Positions 40,506 to 53,132 of a stretch of DNA of 64,000 bases are shown here, one piece after another. Both the position numbers and the translations under genes were made by a program. The first letter of the stretch is position 1; every line of letters begins with the position of its first letter. Below the pieces are notes generated by a model. It was given only the letters and a program-made list of their open reading frames with translations, was not told where the DNA came from and searched no databases. Origin of the DNA: Ideonella oryzae (GTDB lineage Bacteria; Pseudomonadota; Gammaproteobacteria; Burkholderiales; Burkholderiaceae_C); contig NZ_JAMXMC010000004.1 of the NCBI RefSeq assembly GCF_024055665.1, forward strand, positions 1 through 64,000. Direction: 5' to 3'.

Positions 40506-41600
40506 ATGAGCCCCTCCACCACGCCCGCCTTCCAGCACGGACAGCCGGCACCGATCGGCATCCTGCTGGTCAACCTCGGCACCCCTGACGCTCCCACCGC
40601 CGACGCCGTGCGGCGCTATCTGGCGCAGTTCCTCAGTGACCCCCGGGTGGTCGAGATCCCCAAGTTGCTCTGGATGCCCATCCTGCACGGCATCATCCTG
40701 CGGGTGCGCCCGGCCAAATCGGCCCGCAAGTACGCCACCGTCTGGACCCCCGAGGGCTCGCCCCTGCTGGTTTGGACGCGCAGGCAGGCAGCGGCGCTGC
40801 AAACCCGGCTGGCCCAGGCCCACCCCGGCAGCCAGGTGCTGGTCGAGCCCGCCATGCGCTACGGCCAGCCTTCAGTGGACCAGGGTCTGGACCGCCTCAC
40901 GGCGGCCGGTGCTCGGCGCATCCTGGTGCTGCCCGCCTACCCGCAGTATTCCGGCGCCACCACCGGCAGTGCCTTCGACGCCGTGGCCGCCTGGGGCCAG
41001 GCCAGCCGCTGGGTGCCCGAGCTGCGCTTTGTCGATCAGTACCACGACGATCCGGCCTACATCCAGGCCCTGGCCACGAGCATCCGGAGCCAGTGGGCCA
41101 CGCTGGGCGAGCCGGACGTGCTGATGACCAGCTTCCACGGCATGCCCGAACGCACCCTGCACCTGGGCGACCCTTACCACTGCCAGTGCCACAAGACGGC
41201 CCGGCTGCTGGCCGAGGCCCTGGGCTGGCCGCGCGAGCGCCTGCGGGTGACCTTCCAGAGCCGCTTTGGCAAGGCCAAGTGGCTGGAGCCGGCCACGGAA
41301 CCCACGCTGGAAGCGCTGGCGCGCGAGGGCCTGCACCATGTGCAGGTGGTCTGCCCTGGCTTCTCGGCCGACTGCCTGGAGACCCTGGAGGAAATTGCCC
41401 AGGAGGGGCGCGCCGCCTTCCTGGCCGCAGGCGGCCAGACCTTCCACTACCTGCCCTGCCTGAACGACAGCGACGAAGGCATGGCCGCCCTGCTGGCCGT
41501 GGCCGAGCGCCATCTGGCCGGCTGGACGATGACACCGGTCACGGACGCCGAGCGGGAGGCCAGCCGCCAGCGTGCCCTGGCGCTGGGAGCAGCGCAATGA
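40506..41600 (+). CDS. hemH: Ferrochelatase
   Basis: A 364-residue enzyme that inserts Fe(II) into protoporphyrin IX, the final haem step. Motifs: GILLVNLGTPDAPT, RRYLAQFLSDPRVVE, the LPAYPQYSGATTGSAFDAV active-site stretch, MTSFHGMPERTL with the catalytic His, and the CPGFSADCLETLEEIAQEGR block with the conserved Glu. The length is usual for proteobacteria. It is followed by hslR after 30 bases and probably shares its transcript. Confidence 0.95.
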   Translation: MSPSTTPAFQHGQPAPIGILLVNLGTPDAPTADAVRRYLAQFLSDPRVVEIPKLLWMPILHGIILRVRPAKSARKYATVWTPEGSPLLVWTRRQAAALQTRLAQAHPGSQVLVEPAMRYGQPSVDQGLDRLTAAGARRILVLPAYPQYSGATTGSAFDAVAAWGQASRWVPELRFVDQYHDDPAYIQALATSIRSQWATLGEPDVLMTSFHGMPERTLHLGDPYHCQCHKTARLLAEALGWPRERLRVTFQSRFGKAKWLEPATEPTLEALAREGLHHVQVVCPGFSADCLETLEEIAQEGRAAFLAAGGQTFHYLPCLNDSDEGMAALLAVAERHLAGWTMTPVTDAEREASRQRALALGAAQ

Positions 41601-41630
41601 CCCCGACAGCCCCTGCTCCCGGGACTCGCC

Positions 41631-42062
41631 ATGGCTGATCCTCGGCCCGAACTGACCGGCGTGCGGCTGGACAAGTGGCTGTGGGCCGCGCGCTTTTTCA
41701 AGACGCGCGCGCTGGCGGTCGAAGCCATCGGCAAGAACCGGGTGGAGGTGAACGCCCAGCCCGCCAAGCCCGCCCGGGAAGTTCGCCTGGGCGACACCCT
41801 GCTGCTGCGCGAGCCCGGCATGCCGCCGCGCGAGGTACGGGTGCTGGGGCTCAGCCAGGTGCGCGGGCCGGCGCCAGTGGCGCAACAGCTCTACGAGGAA
41901 ACCGCCAGCAGCCTGTCGGCCCGCGAAGCCGCCCGCGAGGCGCGCCGCCAGGGCGTCGAGCCCGCTCAGACCCTCACCCAGGGCCGCCCCACCAAGCGGG
42001 ACCGACGCCAGTTGAGCGACTGGAACCGCTGGAGTGCCGGCCTGGAAGACGAGCCAAGCTGA
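41631..42062 (+). CDS. hslR: RNA-binding S4-domain heat shock protein Hsp15
   Basis: A 143-residue protein with an N-terminal S4 RNA-binding domain ([49 protein letters not shown]) and a basic Arg/Ala-rich tail. Hsp15 recycles stalled 50S subunits carrying nascent chains after heat shock. It lies just before the grpE heat-shock promoter. An upstream in-frame ATG is not needed; the chosen start follows the hemH stop directly. Confidence 0.9.
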   Translation: MADPRPELTGVRLDKWLWAARFFKTRALAVEAIGKNRVEVNAQPAKPAREVRLGDTLLLREPGMPPREVRVLGLSQVRGPAPVAQQLYEETASSLSAREAAREARRQGVEPAQTLTQGRPTKRDRRQLSDWNRWSAGLEDEPS

Positions 42063-42083
42063 AAATATTTCTGCCGGTAGGGT

Positions 42084-42111
42084 CTTGAAATGGCCCAGGA
42101 CACCCCCAGGT
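42084..42111 (+). promoter_or_regulatory. Sigma-32 heat-shock promoter of grpE
   Basis: CTTGAAA (42084-42090), a 13-base spacer, then CCCCAGGT (42104-42111) match the sigma-32 consensus CTTGAAA-N11-16-CCCCATNT. It lies 31 bases before the grpE ATG. Confidence 0.75.
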
Positions 42112-42142
42112 TGCGGGCAGTCCCGACCTTTTCAAACCCACC

Positions 42143-42664
42143 ATGACCCAGAACGAGACGACACCCGAGCCCCAGGCCCCCGACACCGCCGCCGCCCCCG
42201 AAGCGCTTTCCCCGGAAGCCCGGCTGGCGGAATTGGAAGCCAAGCACACCGAGATGTCGGATGCCTACCTGCGCGCCAAGGCCGAGGCCGAGAACGTCCG
42301 CCGCCGCAGCGAGGAGGAGATCTCCAAGGCCCGCAAATTCGCGGTGGAATCATTCGCCGAGAGCCTGCTGCCGGTGAAGGACAGCCTGGAGGCCGCCATC
42401 GCCATGCCGGACGCCCCGGTGGACAAGGTGCTCGAAGGCGTGCATGCCACCCTGCGCCAGCTGGCCTCGGCCCTGGAGCGCAACAAGGTGCTGGAAGTGA
42501 ATCCGCCGGCCGGCACCCGCTTCGACCCCCACCAGCACCAAGCCATCAGCATGGTGCCCGCCGAGCAGGAAGCCAACACGGTCGTCGCCGTGCTGCAGAA
42601 GGGCTACCTGATCGCCGATCGCGTGCTGCGCCCCGCCCTGGTGACGGTGGCCGCGCCAAAGTAA
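42143..42664 (+). CDS. grpE: Nucleotide exchange factor GrpE
   Basis: A 173-residue co-chaperone that releases ADP from DnaK. The N-terminal coiled coil ([34 protein letters not shown]) is followed by [17 protein letters not shown] and the C-terminal beta domain with [25 protein letters not shown] and [16 protein letters not shown]. The length is normal. It is the first gene of the grpE-dnaK-dnaJ group. Confidence 0.96.
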   Translation: MTQNETTPEPQAPDTAAAPEALSPEARLAELEAKHTEMSDAYLRAKAEAENVRRRSEEEISKARKFAVESFAESLLPVKDSLEAAIAMPDAPVDKVLEGVHATLRQLASALERNKVLEVNPPAGTRFDPHQHQAISMVPAEQEANTVVAVLQKGYLIADRVLRPALVTVAAPK

Positions 42665-42695
42665 GCACAACCCCACGAATCCCGGCCTCCGGCGC

Positions 42696-42722
42696 CTTGA
42701 AATGCCGGCCGCCACCCGCAAT
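42696..42722 (+). promoter_or_regulatory. Possible second sigma-32 promoter ahead of dnaK
   Basis: A CTTGAAA (42696-42702) recurs 64 bases before dnaK, with the weaker -10 candidate CCCGCAAT after a 12-base spacer. The -35 is perfect, the -10 only partial. Confidence 0.45.
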
Positions 42723-42759
42723 TGCCGGTCAACCGGAAACGAATTCAGGAGAAACACAC

Positions 42760-44706
<1,947 letters not shown>

Positions 44707-44816
44707 TCGGCACGGTCGGGCACAGCGGCCCGGCCCTGTGTCGCGCCGCGCTTGGCGCGCAGCTTGCTGCTGCGCACCGGTGCGGCGTCTCCATTTCAAC
44801 GCGTTGAGTTCCGTTC

Positions 44817-45968
<1,152 letters not shown>

Positions 45969-46009
45969 GGACCCAAGCGCTCCTCTGAGCACAACACCGC
46001 CCTCCGCCA

Positions 46010-46040
46010 GGGACACCTCTCACGGTGTCCCTTTTGTTTT
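46010..46040 (+). terminator. Rho-independent terminator after dnaJ
   Basis: GGGACACC, loop TCTCAC, GGTGTCCC, then TTTTGTTTT. It lies between two convergent genes and may serve both directions, although the A-run on the left side is weak. Confidence 0.88.
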
Positions 46041-46074
46041 CAGCTGCGGCGGTGGCAAAGGGATGCCTGCCGAT

Positions 46075-47217
46075 TCAAAACAGAGCCATCTGGGAGGTCG
46101 AGCCAGGTGCGCCTTGGCCCTTGTTCGAAGCCACGGTCGGTTGGAAATGCGTGTCGTCCAGCGGCATGCGTTGCTGCTTCAAGCCATGGCGACGGCAGGC
46201 GGCCGCAAACCGCTGCCGCATCATCTCGGCCCAGATCCCCTCACCCCGCATGCGGTGGCCAAACCGCGCGTCGTTGACCTTGCCGCCGCGCATGTCCCGC
46301 AGCCGGGCCATGACACGGCTCGTGCGCTCGGGAAAATAACTGCCCAGCCATTGTTCGAACAGCGGCGCTACCTCCCAAGGCAGGCGCAAGGGGATGCTGA
46401 AACCGGTGCTCGCACCGGCCGTGGCCGCGGCCGCGACAATGCGCTCGATGTCGGGCTCGTTGAGGAAGGGAATCACAGGCGAGACGCTCACCCCCACAGG
46501 AATGCCCGCCTGGGCCAGGGCCGCCATGGCCTCCAGGCGCCTGTGCGGACTGGCCGCCCGCGGTTCCAGGATCCGTGCCAATGCAGGGTCCAGCGTGGTC
46601 ACCGACAGATACACCGCCACCAAGCCTTGCGCCGCCAGCGGTGCCAGCAGATCGATGTCCCGCAGGATGCCGGCCGACTTGGTGATGATGGAGAAGGGGT
46701 GCCGGAACTCGGCGAGCACCTCGATCAACGCCCGGGTGATCCGCAGCTGACGTTCTGCGGGTTGGTAGGCGTCGGTCACGGACCCGATGTTCAAGGCCAC
46801 AGGCCGATAGCCAGGCTTGCTCAGGGCCTGCCTCAGACGCTCCGCGGCATTGACCTTGCCCACGATGTGGGTCTCAAAATCCAGCCCCGGCGAGAGGCCC
46901 AGGTAGCTGTGGGTTGGGCGGGCATAGCAGTAGATGCAGCCATGCTCACAGCCCCGATAAGGGTTGATCGACAAATCGAACCCAACATCGGGGGAATTGT
47001 TGCGGCTGAGGATGGAGCGGACCTGCTCCTCGACGATCACCGTGGCGGGAAGTGCTGCGTCTTCGATCCGCTGATGGTCGTCCTCGAGGCCTCCCCAACC
47101 GTCATCCGCCTCCTGGCGCGTCAGGTCATCGAAGCGCGTCTGGATACGCCACACCGTGCCGCGGCCCTTCTGGGCCACTGGCGCGGCAACGGGGGGACGA
47201 GCGCGGGTGGATGACAT
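46075..47217 (-). CDS. PA0069-type radical SAM protein, LexA-controlled
   Basis: A 380-residue radical SAM enzyme. The cluster motif is CEHGCIYCYAR (CxxxCxxC with an aromatic before the third Cys position), preceded by INPYRG, and the segment ALNIGSVTDAYQPAERQLRITRALIEVL is shared with the PA0069/SplB-like group. The reaction is unknown; relation to spore-photoproduct lyase suggests nucleic-acid repair. The gene lies 61 bases after dnaB, same strand. A palindromic LexA site touches the start codon, so there is no room for a Shine-Dalgarno sequence. A TATAAA in the box would put the transcription start near the ATG, implying a leaderless mRNA. Confidence 0.85.
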   Translation of the reverse strand: MSSTRARPPVAAPVAQKGRGTVWRIQTRFDDLTRQEADDGWGGLEDDHQRIEDAALPATVIVEEQVRSILSRNNSPDVGFDLSINPYRGCEHGCIYCYARPTHSYLGLSPGLDFETHIVGKVNAAERLRQALSKPGYRPVALNIGSVTDAYQPAERQLRITRALIEVLAEFRHPFSIITKSAGILRDIDLLAPLAAQGLVAVYLSVTTLDPALARILEPRAASPHRRLEAMAALAQAGIPVGVSVSPVIPFLNEPDIERIVAAAATAGASTGFSIPLRLPWEVAPLFEQWLGSYFPERTSRVMARLRDMRGGKVNDARFGHRMRGEGIWAEMMRQRFAAACRRHGLKQQRMPLDDTHFQPTVASNKGQGAPGSTSQMALF

Positions 47218-47236
47218 ACTGTATTTTTATACAGTA
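47217..47236 (-). promoter_or_regulatory. LexA (SOS) box
   Basis: TACTGTATAAAAATACAGTA on the gene strand is the E. coli-type LexA consensus CTGT-N8-ACAG with perfectly symmetric 7-bp arms. It immediately precedes the ATG and includes a TATAAA that can serve as the -10. DNA damage should derepress the radical SAM gene. Confidence 0.9.
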
Positions 47237-47278
47237 TTCTACCCCCACCAGCTCGTGGCCCCTCTGCGCCAGGGGGCT

Positions 47279-48721
47279 TCAGTACTCGCCGTAGTTGGCT
47301 TCGGGGGCCAGATTGTCGAACTTGGTCGACTGCTTCAGGAAGGCCAGCCTCACCGTGCCCACCGGGCCGTTACGCTGCTTGCCGATGATGATCTCGGCCA
47401 CACCCGGCTCTTTCGATTCCTTGTTGTAGTAATCGTCGCGGTAGATGAACATGATCACGTCCGCATCCTGCTCGATGGCGCCGGATTCGCGCAGGTCGGA
47501 CATCATGGGGCGCTTGTCGGTGCGTGTTTCCACGCTGCGGTTGAGCTGCGACAGCGCGATCACCGGGCAGTGCAGTTCCTTGGCCAGGGCCTTCAGGCTC
47601 CGGGAGATTTCCGACAGCTCGGTGGCCCGGTTCTCGCCCGCGGAGGCATTGCTGCCGCTCATCAGCTGCAGGTAATCGATGACGATCAGGCCCAGCTTGC
47701 CGCATTGGCGGGCTTGGCGGCGGGCCCGGGCCCGCAACTCGGCAGGGTTCAGGCCAGGCGTTTCGTCGATGAACACCGCGGCCTTGGACAGACGGTCCAC
47801 CGCTTCCGTCAAGCGCGCCCACTCGTCGTCCTTCAGCGCACCGGTGCGCAGATGCTGCTGGTCGATCCGGCCCAACGAACCCACCAGGCGCAGCGCCAGC
47901 TGGTTGGCGCCCATTTCCATCGAGAACACCACCACGGGCAGGCCTTCGTTGACCGCCACGTTCTCGGCAATGTTGAGCGCAAAGGCGGTCTTGCCCATGG
48001 AGGGACGGGCCGCCAGGATGATCAGGTCGCCCCCCTGCAGGCCCGCGGTCATGCGGTCCATGTCGTAGAAGCCGGTTCGCACCCCGGTGACTTCCTCGGC
48101 CCCGTTCTCGGCCAGTTCGGTCACCCGGTCGATCAGGTCCATGACCAGCTTGTCCATGCTGTGGAAACCGACCTGGGTGCGCTGTCCTTCTTCAGCGATC
48201 TTGAAGATCTTGGTCTCGGCCTCGTCCAGGATCTGCGAGGCCGCCTTGCCCTGCGGATTGAAAGCCTGGGTCGCCACCTCGTCGGACACCGCGATGAGCT
48301 TGCGCAGCACGGCACGCTCACGCACGATCTCCGCGTAACGGCGCATGTTGGCCGCGCTGGGCACGCTCTGCGCCAGGGCGTTGAGGTAGTTCAGGCCCCC
48401 GCATTCCTCGGCCTTGCCCAGAGCCTGCAGCTGCTCGAACACCGTGATCACATCGGCCGGCTTGCTCGCCCCGATCAAGGTGCCGATGGCACCGAAGATC
48501 ATCCGGTGCTCGTAGCGGTAGAAGTCGCCCTCGCCCAGCACATCGGCCGCCCGGTCCCAGGCGCCGTTGTCCAGCAGCAGGCCGCCCAGCACACTCTGCT
48601 CGGCCTCGTTCGAGTGCGGAGGCACCCGCAGCTTGGCCACCTCCTCGTCGCGAGGGCCGGCCTGGGGATCGTGGGCATCGAAGATCGTGGGCATCGTCAA
48701 ATCATACGGGGAGGCCGGCAT
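47279..48721 (-). CDS. dnaB: Replicative DNA helicase DnaB
   Basis: A 480-residue ring helicase. The N-terminal domain (VPPHSNEAEQSVLGGLLLD, residues about 32-50) interacts with primase; the RecA-like core has Walker A AARPSMGKTAFALNIAENVA, LIVIDYLQLM (Walker B), and the C-terminal FLKQSTKFDNL. Length and motifs are normal. Two in-frame starts are possible; the second, at 48694 (MPTIFDAH), is nearer the usual N terminus and neither has a strong ribosome-binding site. It follows the rpsF-priB-rpsR-rplI operon. Confidence 0.95.
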   Translation of the reverse strand: MPASPYDLTMPTIFDAHDPQAGPRDEEVAKLRVPPHSNEAEQSVLGGLLLDNGAWDRAADVLGEGDFYRYEHRMIFGAIGTLIGASKPADVITVFEQLQALGKAEECGGLNYLNALAQSVPSAANMRRYAEIVRERAVLRKLIAVSDEVATQAFNPQGKAASQILDEAETKIFKIAEEGQRTQVGFHSMDKLVMDLIDRVTELAENGAEEVTGVRTGFYDMDRMTAGLQGGDLIILAARPSMGKTAFALNIAENVAVNEGLPVVVFSMEMGANQLALRLVGSLGRIDQQHLRTGALKDDEWARLTEAVDRLSKAAVFIDETPGLNPAELRARARRQARQCGKLGLIVIDYLQLMSGSNASAGENRATELSEISRSLKALAKELHCPVIALSQLNRSVETRTDKRPMMSDLRESGAIEQDADVIMFIYRDDYYNKESKEPGVAEIIIGKQRNGPVGTVRLAFLKQSTKFDNLAPEANYGEY

Positions 48722-48786
48722 TTCCCGTTGTGCACAAGCCTGTGGATTTCGCGGGGACAGCCGGTGGATGGGCTGTGGATGCTGGC

Positions 48787-48816
48787 AAAAGAAAAGGGCC
48801 GGTCAAGACCGGCCCT
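48787..48816 (-). terminator. Rho-independent terminator after rplI
   Basis: On the reverse strand AGGGCCGGTC and GACCGGCCCT pair with a two-base loop, followed by TTTCTTTT. It lies between rplI and dnaB and suggests dnaB also needs its own promoter. Confidence 0.85.
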
Positions 48817-48838
48817 CTCGGATGGCTGCAGAAGCGGA

Positions 48839-49291
48839 TTACTCGGCTTCGGGAACCACCTTCACGGTGATGTCGACCACCACATCGGTGTGGGCGGCGA
48901 CGCTGACCGGGAATTCGCCCACGGCCTTGAGCGGACCGTGCGGCATGCGCACCTGGGCCTTGGGGATCTCAAAACCGATCTTGCCCAGGGCTTCAGCGAC
49001 GTCGTGGTTGGTGACCGAGCCGAACAGGCGGCCGTCCACGCCGGCCTTCTGGGCGACGGTGACGGTCAGGCCAGCCAGCTTTTCGCCAACGGCTTGAGCG
49101 GCGGTCAGCTTTTCAGCGGCGACCTTTTCCAGTTCGGCACGACGGGCCTCGAATTCCTTGATCGCGACTTCCGTGGCGCGACGGGCGCGCTTGGTCGGGA
49201 TCAGGAAGTTGCGGGCGTAGCCGTCCTTGACCTTGACGATATCGCCCAGGTTGCCCAGGTTGGCCACCTTTTCCAGCAGGATGATTTGCAT
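48839..49291 (-). CDS. rplI: 50S ribosomal protein L9
   Basis: A 150-residue bL9. The N-terminal rRNA-binding domain starts [32 protein letters not shown], the connecting helix contains the Ala/Glu/Lys-rich segment ([28 protein letters not shown]), and the C-terminal domain ends in [14 protein letters not shown]. It lies 12 bases after rpsR. Confidence 0.98.
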   Translation of the reverse strand: MQIILLEKVANLGNLGDIVKVKDGYARNFLIPTKRARRATEVAIKEFEARRAELEKVAAEKLTAAQAVGEKLAGLTVTVAQKAGVDGRLFGSVTNHDVAEALGKIGFEIPKAQVRMPHGPLKAVGEFPVSVAAHTDVVVDITVKVVPEAE

Positions 49292-49303
49292 GGTGGGCTC
49301 CTA

Positions 49304-49588
49304 TCAGACCTTGTGTTGGTCGCTGTACGGCAGCATCGCCAGGAAGCGCGAGCGCTTGATGGCGTTGGTCAGCTGGCGCTGGAAGAAGGCACGGGTGCCG
49401 GTCAGGCGGGCCGGCGTGATCTTGCCGTTCTCACCGATGAAATCGCGCAGCAGATCCACATCCTTGTAGTCGATGTGCTTGACGCCAGCGACGGTGAAGC
49501 GGCAGAACTTCTTGCGGCGGAACAGCAGCGACTGCTGGTTGCGCTTGGGACGGCGGTCCTTCGAAAAACGAGACTTGGGCGGGGGCAT
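49304..49588 (-). CDS. rpsR: 30S ribosomal protein S18
   Basis: A 94-residue bS18 with the central [37 protein letters not shown] core and basic ends. It binds the 30S platform together with S6. Placed between priB and rplI, the standard order. Confidence 0.98.
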   Translation of the reverse strand: MPPPKSRFSKDRRPKRNQQSLLFRRKKFCRFTVAGVKHIDYKDVDLLRDFIGENGKITPARLTGTRAFFQRQLTNAIKRSRFLAMLPYSDQHKV

Positions 49589-49607
49589 ACGATGACCTCT
49601 GAATTGT

Positions 49608-49916
49608 CTATCCGGGTTGCACGTCAGGTTCTTCAGTGGCGATGCTGGTCACGTGGAACACCACCCCCTTGCCATTGCGCGAGGGTGCCAGGAAACCGGC
49701 AAACTGGGCCGGGTTCCCCAGCACCAGCGCCTGCGCTGGTCGGGTGATGTCTCCGATGGCCACCGCTCGGATCTGCAGAGAGACCTTGCGGAGCTGGCCG
49801 TTCTGGGTGACCTCCGAATCCGACTGCAGAGTCAGATCCAGGGCCGGCAGACCGGCGGGGGTGTAACGCATCGCACCGCGTTCGACCACGTGGGCTGCAA
49901 GAACCAGTCGGTTCAT
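49608..49916 (-). CDS. priB: Primosomal replication protein N (PriB)
   Basis: A 102-residue single-stranded-DNA-binding OB-fold protein: [33 protein letters not shown] and the [16 protein letters not shown] core. It stabilises PriA at restarted replication forks. It keeps the conserved position between rpsF and rpsR. Confidence 0.95.
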   Translation of the reverse strand: MNRLVLAAHVVERGAMRYTPAGLPALDLTLQSDSEVTQNGQLRKVSLQIRAVAIGDITRPAQALVLGNPAQFAGFLAPSRNGKGVVFHVTSIATEEPDVQPG

Positions 49917-49950
49917 GGCAGATGGCGTGGCCGGACCGAACCTGTCAGGT

Positions 49951-50313
49951 TCAGGCGGCGGTTTCCTGGGCTGCCTTGCGGGCTTCTTCCTTCTCGACCG
50001 ACTTCATCATGACGGACGGGGCGGTTTCGGCCTGGTCCATCTTGACGGTCAGGTGACGCAGCACGGCGTCGTTGAAGCGGAAGCCGGTTTCCAGCTCGAC
50101 CAGCACTTCCTTCGAGCACTCGATGTTCAGGCACAGGTAGTGCGCCTTGGCGAGCTTCTGGATCATGTAGGCCAGCTGACGGCGGCCCCAGTCTTCCACA
50201 CGATGGACCTTGCCACCACCCGCGGTGATCAGGCCCTTGTAACGCTCCAGCATGGCCGGAACCTGTTCGCTTTGATCCGGATGGATCAGCAGAACGATCT
50301 CATAGTGACGCAT
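49951..50313 (-). CDS. rpsF: 30S ribosomal protein S6
   Basis: A 120-residue bS6, from [25 protein letters not shown] to the C-terminal [19 protein letters not shown] end (here [19 protein letters not shown]). First gene of the rpsF-priB-rpsR-rplI group. AAGGAG lies eight bases before the ATG; the extra N-terminal frame upstream is not coding. Confidence 0.97.
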   Translation of the reverse strand: MRHYEIVLLIHPDQSEQVPAMLERYKGLITAGGGKVHRVEDWGRRQLAYMIQKLAKAHYLCLNIECSKEVLVELETGFRFNDAVLRHLTVKMDQAETAPSVMMKSVEKEEARKAAQETAA

Positions 50314-50434
50314 GAAAACTCCTTGTGGTTTCCTGGGCCCCTGGGTGCCCCCGAGAAACCGGGGAAAGGGGCGGAAGCTGCCTGGGAGCGTCGATGAACC
50401 CATGACAGCAAGGGGGAGCCGATGATTATGGCAC

Positions 50435-50464
50435 AAATGAAACAGGCCGGGCTAACCCGGCCTG
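50435..50464 (-). terminator. Rho-independent terminator after ppsA
   Basis: On the reverse strand CAGGCCGGG, loop TTAG, CCCGGCCTG, then TTTCATTT. It separates ppsA from the rpsF promoter region. Confidence 0.85.
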
Positions 50465-50506
50465 CAAAGCATCTCCGGGGCGCTCAGGCCCCCAGAGGTT
50501 GCCTCA

Positions 50507-52906
50507 TCAGCTGCCCTTGGCCAACAGCGTCCAGGTCTCCACCACCGAGTCGGGGTTCAGGGAGATCGAGACAATGCCCTCTGCGGTCAGCCACTGAGCG
50601 AAGTCAGGGTGATCGCTGGGGCCCTGCCCGCAGATGCCGATGTACTTGCCAGTGGCGCGGCAGGCCGCGATGGCCCGCGAGATCAGGGCCTTCACGGCGG
50701 GATCGCGCTCGTCGAAGTCCTCGGCCAGCAGTTCCAGGCCCGAGTCACGGTCCAGGCCCAGGGTCAGCTGGGTCAGGTCGTTCGAGCCGATGGACATGCC
50801 ATCGAAGTGCTGCAGGAACTGCTCGGCCAGGATGGCGTTGCTGGGCACCTCGCACATCATGATGACGCGCAGACCGTTGTCACCGCGCTTGAGTCCACGG
50901 CCGGCCAGCAGACCGATGACACGCTCGGCCTGGCGCACCGTGCGCACGAAGGGCACCATGATCTCGACATTGGTCAGGCCCATGTCGTTGCGCACGCGCT
51001 TGAGGGCTTCGCATTCCATGCCGAAGGCGTCTGCGAACTCGCCGCTGATGTAGCGGGAAGCACCGCGGAAACCCAGCATCGGGTTCTCTTCATCCGGCTC
51101 GTAGCGCGAGCCGCCGATCAGCTTCTTGTACTCGTTGGACTTGAAGTCCGACAGGCGCACGATCACCGTCTTGGGCCAGAAGGCCGCGGCGATGGTGGCA
51201 ATGCCCTCGGCCAGCTTGTCCACGTAGAAGGCACGCGGCGAGGCGTGGCCGCGGGCCACCGACTCGACCGCCTTCTTCAGGTCAGGATCGACATTGGGAT
51301 AGTCGAGGATGGCCTTCGGGTGGATGCCGATGTTGTTGTTGATGATGAACTCCAGGCGGGCCAGGCCGACGCCGGAATTGGGCAGCTGCGCGAAGTTGAA
51401 GGCCAGCTGGGGGTTGCCCACGTTCATCATGATCTTGACCGGGCTGTGCGGCATCTCGCCACGGCTCACCTCGGTCACTTCGGTTTCCAGCAGGCCGTCG
51501 TAGACGTAGCCGGTATCGCCTTCCGAGCAGGCCACGGTCACCAGCGCACCGTCGGCCAGCTTCTCGGTGGCATCGCCGCAGCCCACCACGGCCGGGATGC
51601 CCAGCTCACGCGCGATGATGGCCGCGTGGCAGGTGCGGCCACCGCGGTTGGTCACGATGGCGCTGGCGCGCTTCATCACCGGCTCCCAGTTCGGGTCGGT
51701 CATGTCGGTGACCAGCACGTCGCCGGGCTGCACGCGGTCCATCTCGCTGATGGAGCTGACCAGACGCACCGGGCCGGTGCCGATCTTCTGTCCGATGGCG
51801 CGGCCTTCGGCCAGCACGGTGCTGTGGCCCTTGAGCTTGTAGCGGTGCTCGACCTGGTTTTCGGCCTGGCTGCGCACAGTCTCCGGGCGGGCCTGCAGGA
51901 TGTAGAGCTTGCCGTCCACGCCATCCTTGCCCCACTCGATGTCCATCGGGCGGGCATAGTGCTTCTCGATGATCATCGCGTAGCGGGCCAGCTCGGTGAC
52001 GTCGGCATCGCTGAGCGAGTAGCGGTTGCGCTGTTCCGGCGGGGTGTCTACGGTCTTGACCAGCTTGCCGCTGGCGGCCTTCTCCTCGGGCGAGGCAAAG
52101 GTCATCTTGATCAGCTTGGAGCCCAGCGTGCGGCGGATCACCGCCTGCTTGCCGGCCTCCAGGGCGGGCTTGTGCACGTAGAACTCGTCAGGGTTCACGG
52201 CACCCTGCACCACCGTCTCGCCCAGGCCATAGCTGGAGGTGACGAAGACCACGTCCTTGAAGCCGGACTCGGTGTCGATGGTGAACATCACGCCAGCCGC
52301 GCCCAGGTCGGAACGCACCATGCGCTGAACGCCAGCCGACAAGGCCACCACGTCATGGGCGAAGCCCTTGTGCACGCGGTAGCTGATGGCGCGGTCGTTG
52401 TAGAGGGAGGCGAAGACCTCCTTCATCTTGTGCAGCACATCGTCGATGCCATGCACGTTCAGGAAGGTCTCCTGCTGACCCGCGAACGAGGCGTCGGGCA
52501 GGTCCTCGGCGGTGGCCGAGGAACGCACGGCCCAGGTTGCGTCGGGCGAGCCCGCAGCCACGCGCTCGTACTCGGCGCGCACCGCAGCCTCGAACTCTGA
52601 CGGGAACGGGGCATCGGTCACCCACTGGCGGATCTCGGCACCGGCCTCGGCCAAGGCACGCACATCCTCGATGTCCAGGGCCGCCAGACGGGCACTGATC
52701 TTCTCGGTCAGGCCACCATGTGCCAGGAAGACCCGGAAGGCATGGGCAGTGGTCGCAAAGCCACCGGGCACGCGCACGCCGGCCTCGGCCAGTTGGCTGA
52801 TCATCTCGCCGAGGCTGGCGTTCTTGCCGCCGACGGTCTCGACGTCGGTCATCCTCAGATGTTCGAAGGGGACGACCAGGGCGGTGTCCAGTGCGTTGTG
52901 GGACAT
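50507..52906 (-). CDS. ppsA: Phosphoenolpyruvate synthase
   Basis: A 799-residue enzyme that converts pyruvate and ATP to PEP, AMP and phosphate for gluconeogenesis. The N-terminal nucleotide-binding domain starts with [26 protein letters not shown] and contains [25 protein letters not shown]; the swivelling domain has the phosphohistidine in [24 protein letters not shown]; the C-terminal PEP/pyruvate barrel has [14 protein letters not shown]-type arrays and the final [16 protein letters not shown] with the active-site Cys. It is divergent from ppsR. Confidence 0.97.
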   Translation of the reverse strand: MSHNALDTALVVPFEHLRMTDVETVGGKNASLGEMISQLAEAGVRVPGGFATTAHAFRVFLAHGGLTEKISARLAALDIEDVRALAEAGAEIRQWVTDAPFPSEFEAAVRAEYERVAAGSPDATWAVRSSATAEDLPDASFAGQQETFLNVHGIDDVLHKMKEVFASLYNDRAISYRVHKGFAHDVVALSAGVQRMVRSDLGAAGVMFTIDTESGFKDVVFVTSSYGLGETVVQGAVNPDEFYVHKPALEAGKQAVIRRTLGSKLIKMTFASPEEKAASGKLVKTVDTPPEQRNRYSLSDADVTELARYAMIIEKHYARPMDIEWGKDGVDGKLYILQARPETVRSQAENQVEHRYKLKGHSTVLAEGRAIGQKIGTGPVRLVSSISEMDRVQPGDVLVTDMTDPNWEPVMKRASAIVTNRGGRTCHAAIIARELGIPAVVGCGDATEKLADGALVTVACSEGDTGYVYDGLLETEVTEVSRGEMPHSPVKIMMNVGNPQLAFNFAQLPNSGVGLARLEFIINNNIGIHPKAILDYPNVDPDLKKAVESVARGHASPRAFYVDKLAEGIATIAAAFWPKTVIVRLSDFKSNEYKKLIGGSRYEPDEENPMLGFRGASRYISGEFADAFGMECEALKRVRNDMGLTNVEIMVPFVRTVRQAERVIGLLAGRGLKRGDNGLRVIMMCEVPSNAILAEQFLQHFDGMSIGSNDLTQLTLGLDRDSGLELLAEDFDERDPAVKALISRAIAACRATGKYIGICGQGPSDHPDFAQWLTAEGIVSISLNPDSVVETWTLLAKGS

Positions 52907-53132
52907 GAAAGCTCCTTGATGACAAAAACCGGTGTCGCACGGGACGCGAGCGGGCCCTCTGGCGCACGCTTCACAGGCATCTGATCGTTGTTATGGCCTG
53001 GAAGCTGCGCCGGGAGGACCAGGCTTGTGACGGCTTTCCGTCACACCGCCTGCGCCATCCTGGCGAAGATGACCGAATTCTACGGACGGAATGCCTATCA
53101 TTGCCCCCGACACTCGACAAAAGGTTTTCTGC

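Noticed and set aside
47245..47278. Terminator between dnaB and the radical SAM gene
   Set aside because: A GCCCC/GGGGC stem is possible but has no T tract, so readthrough from dnaB cannot be excluded and it is not listed.
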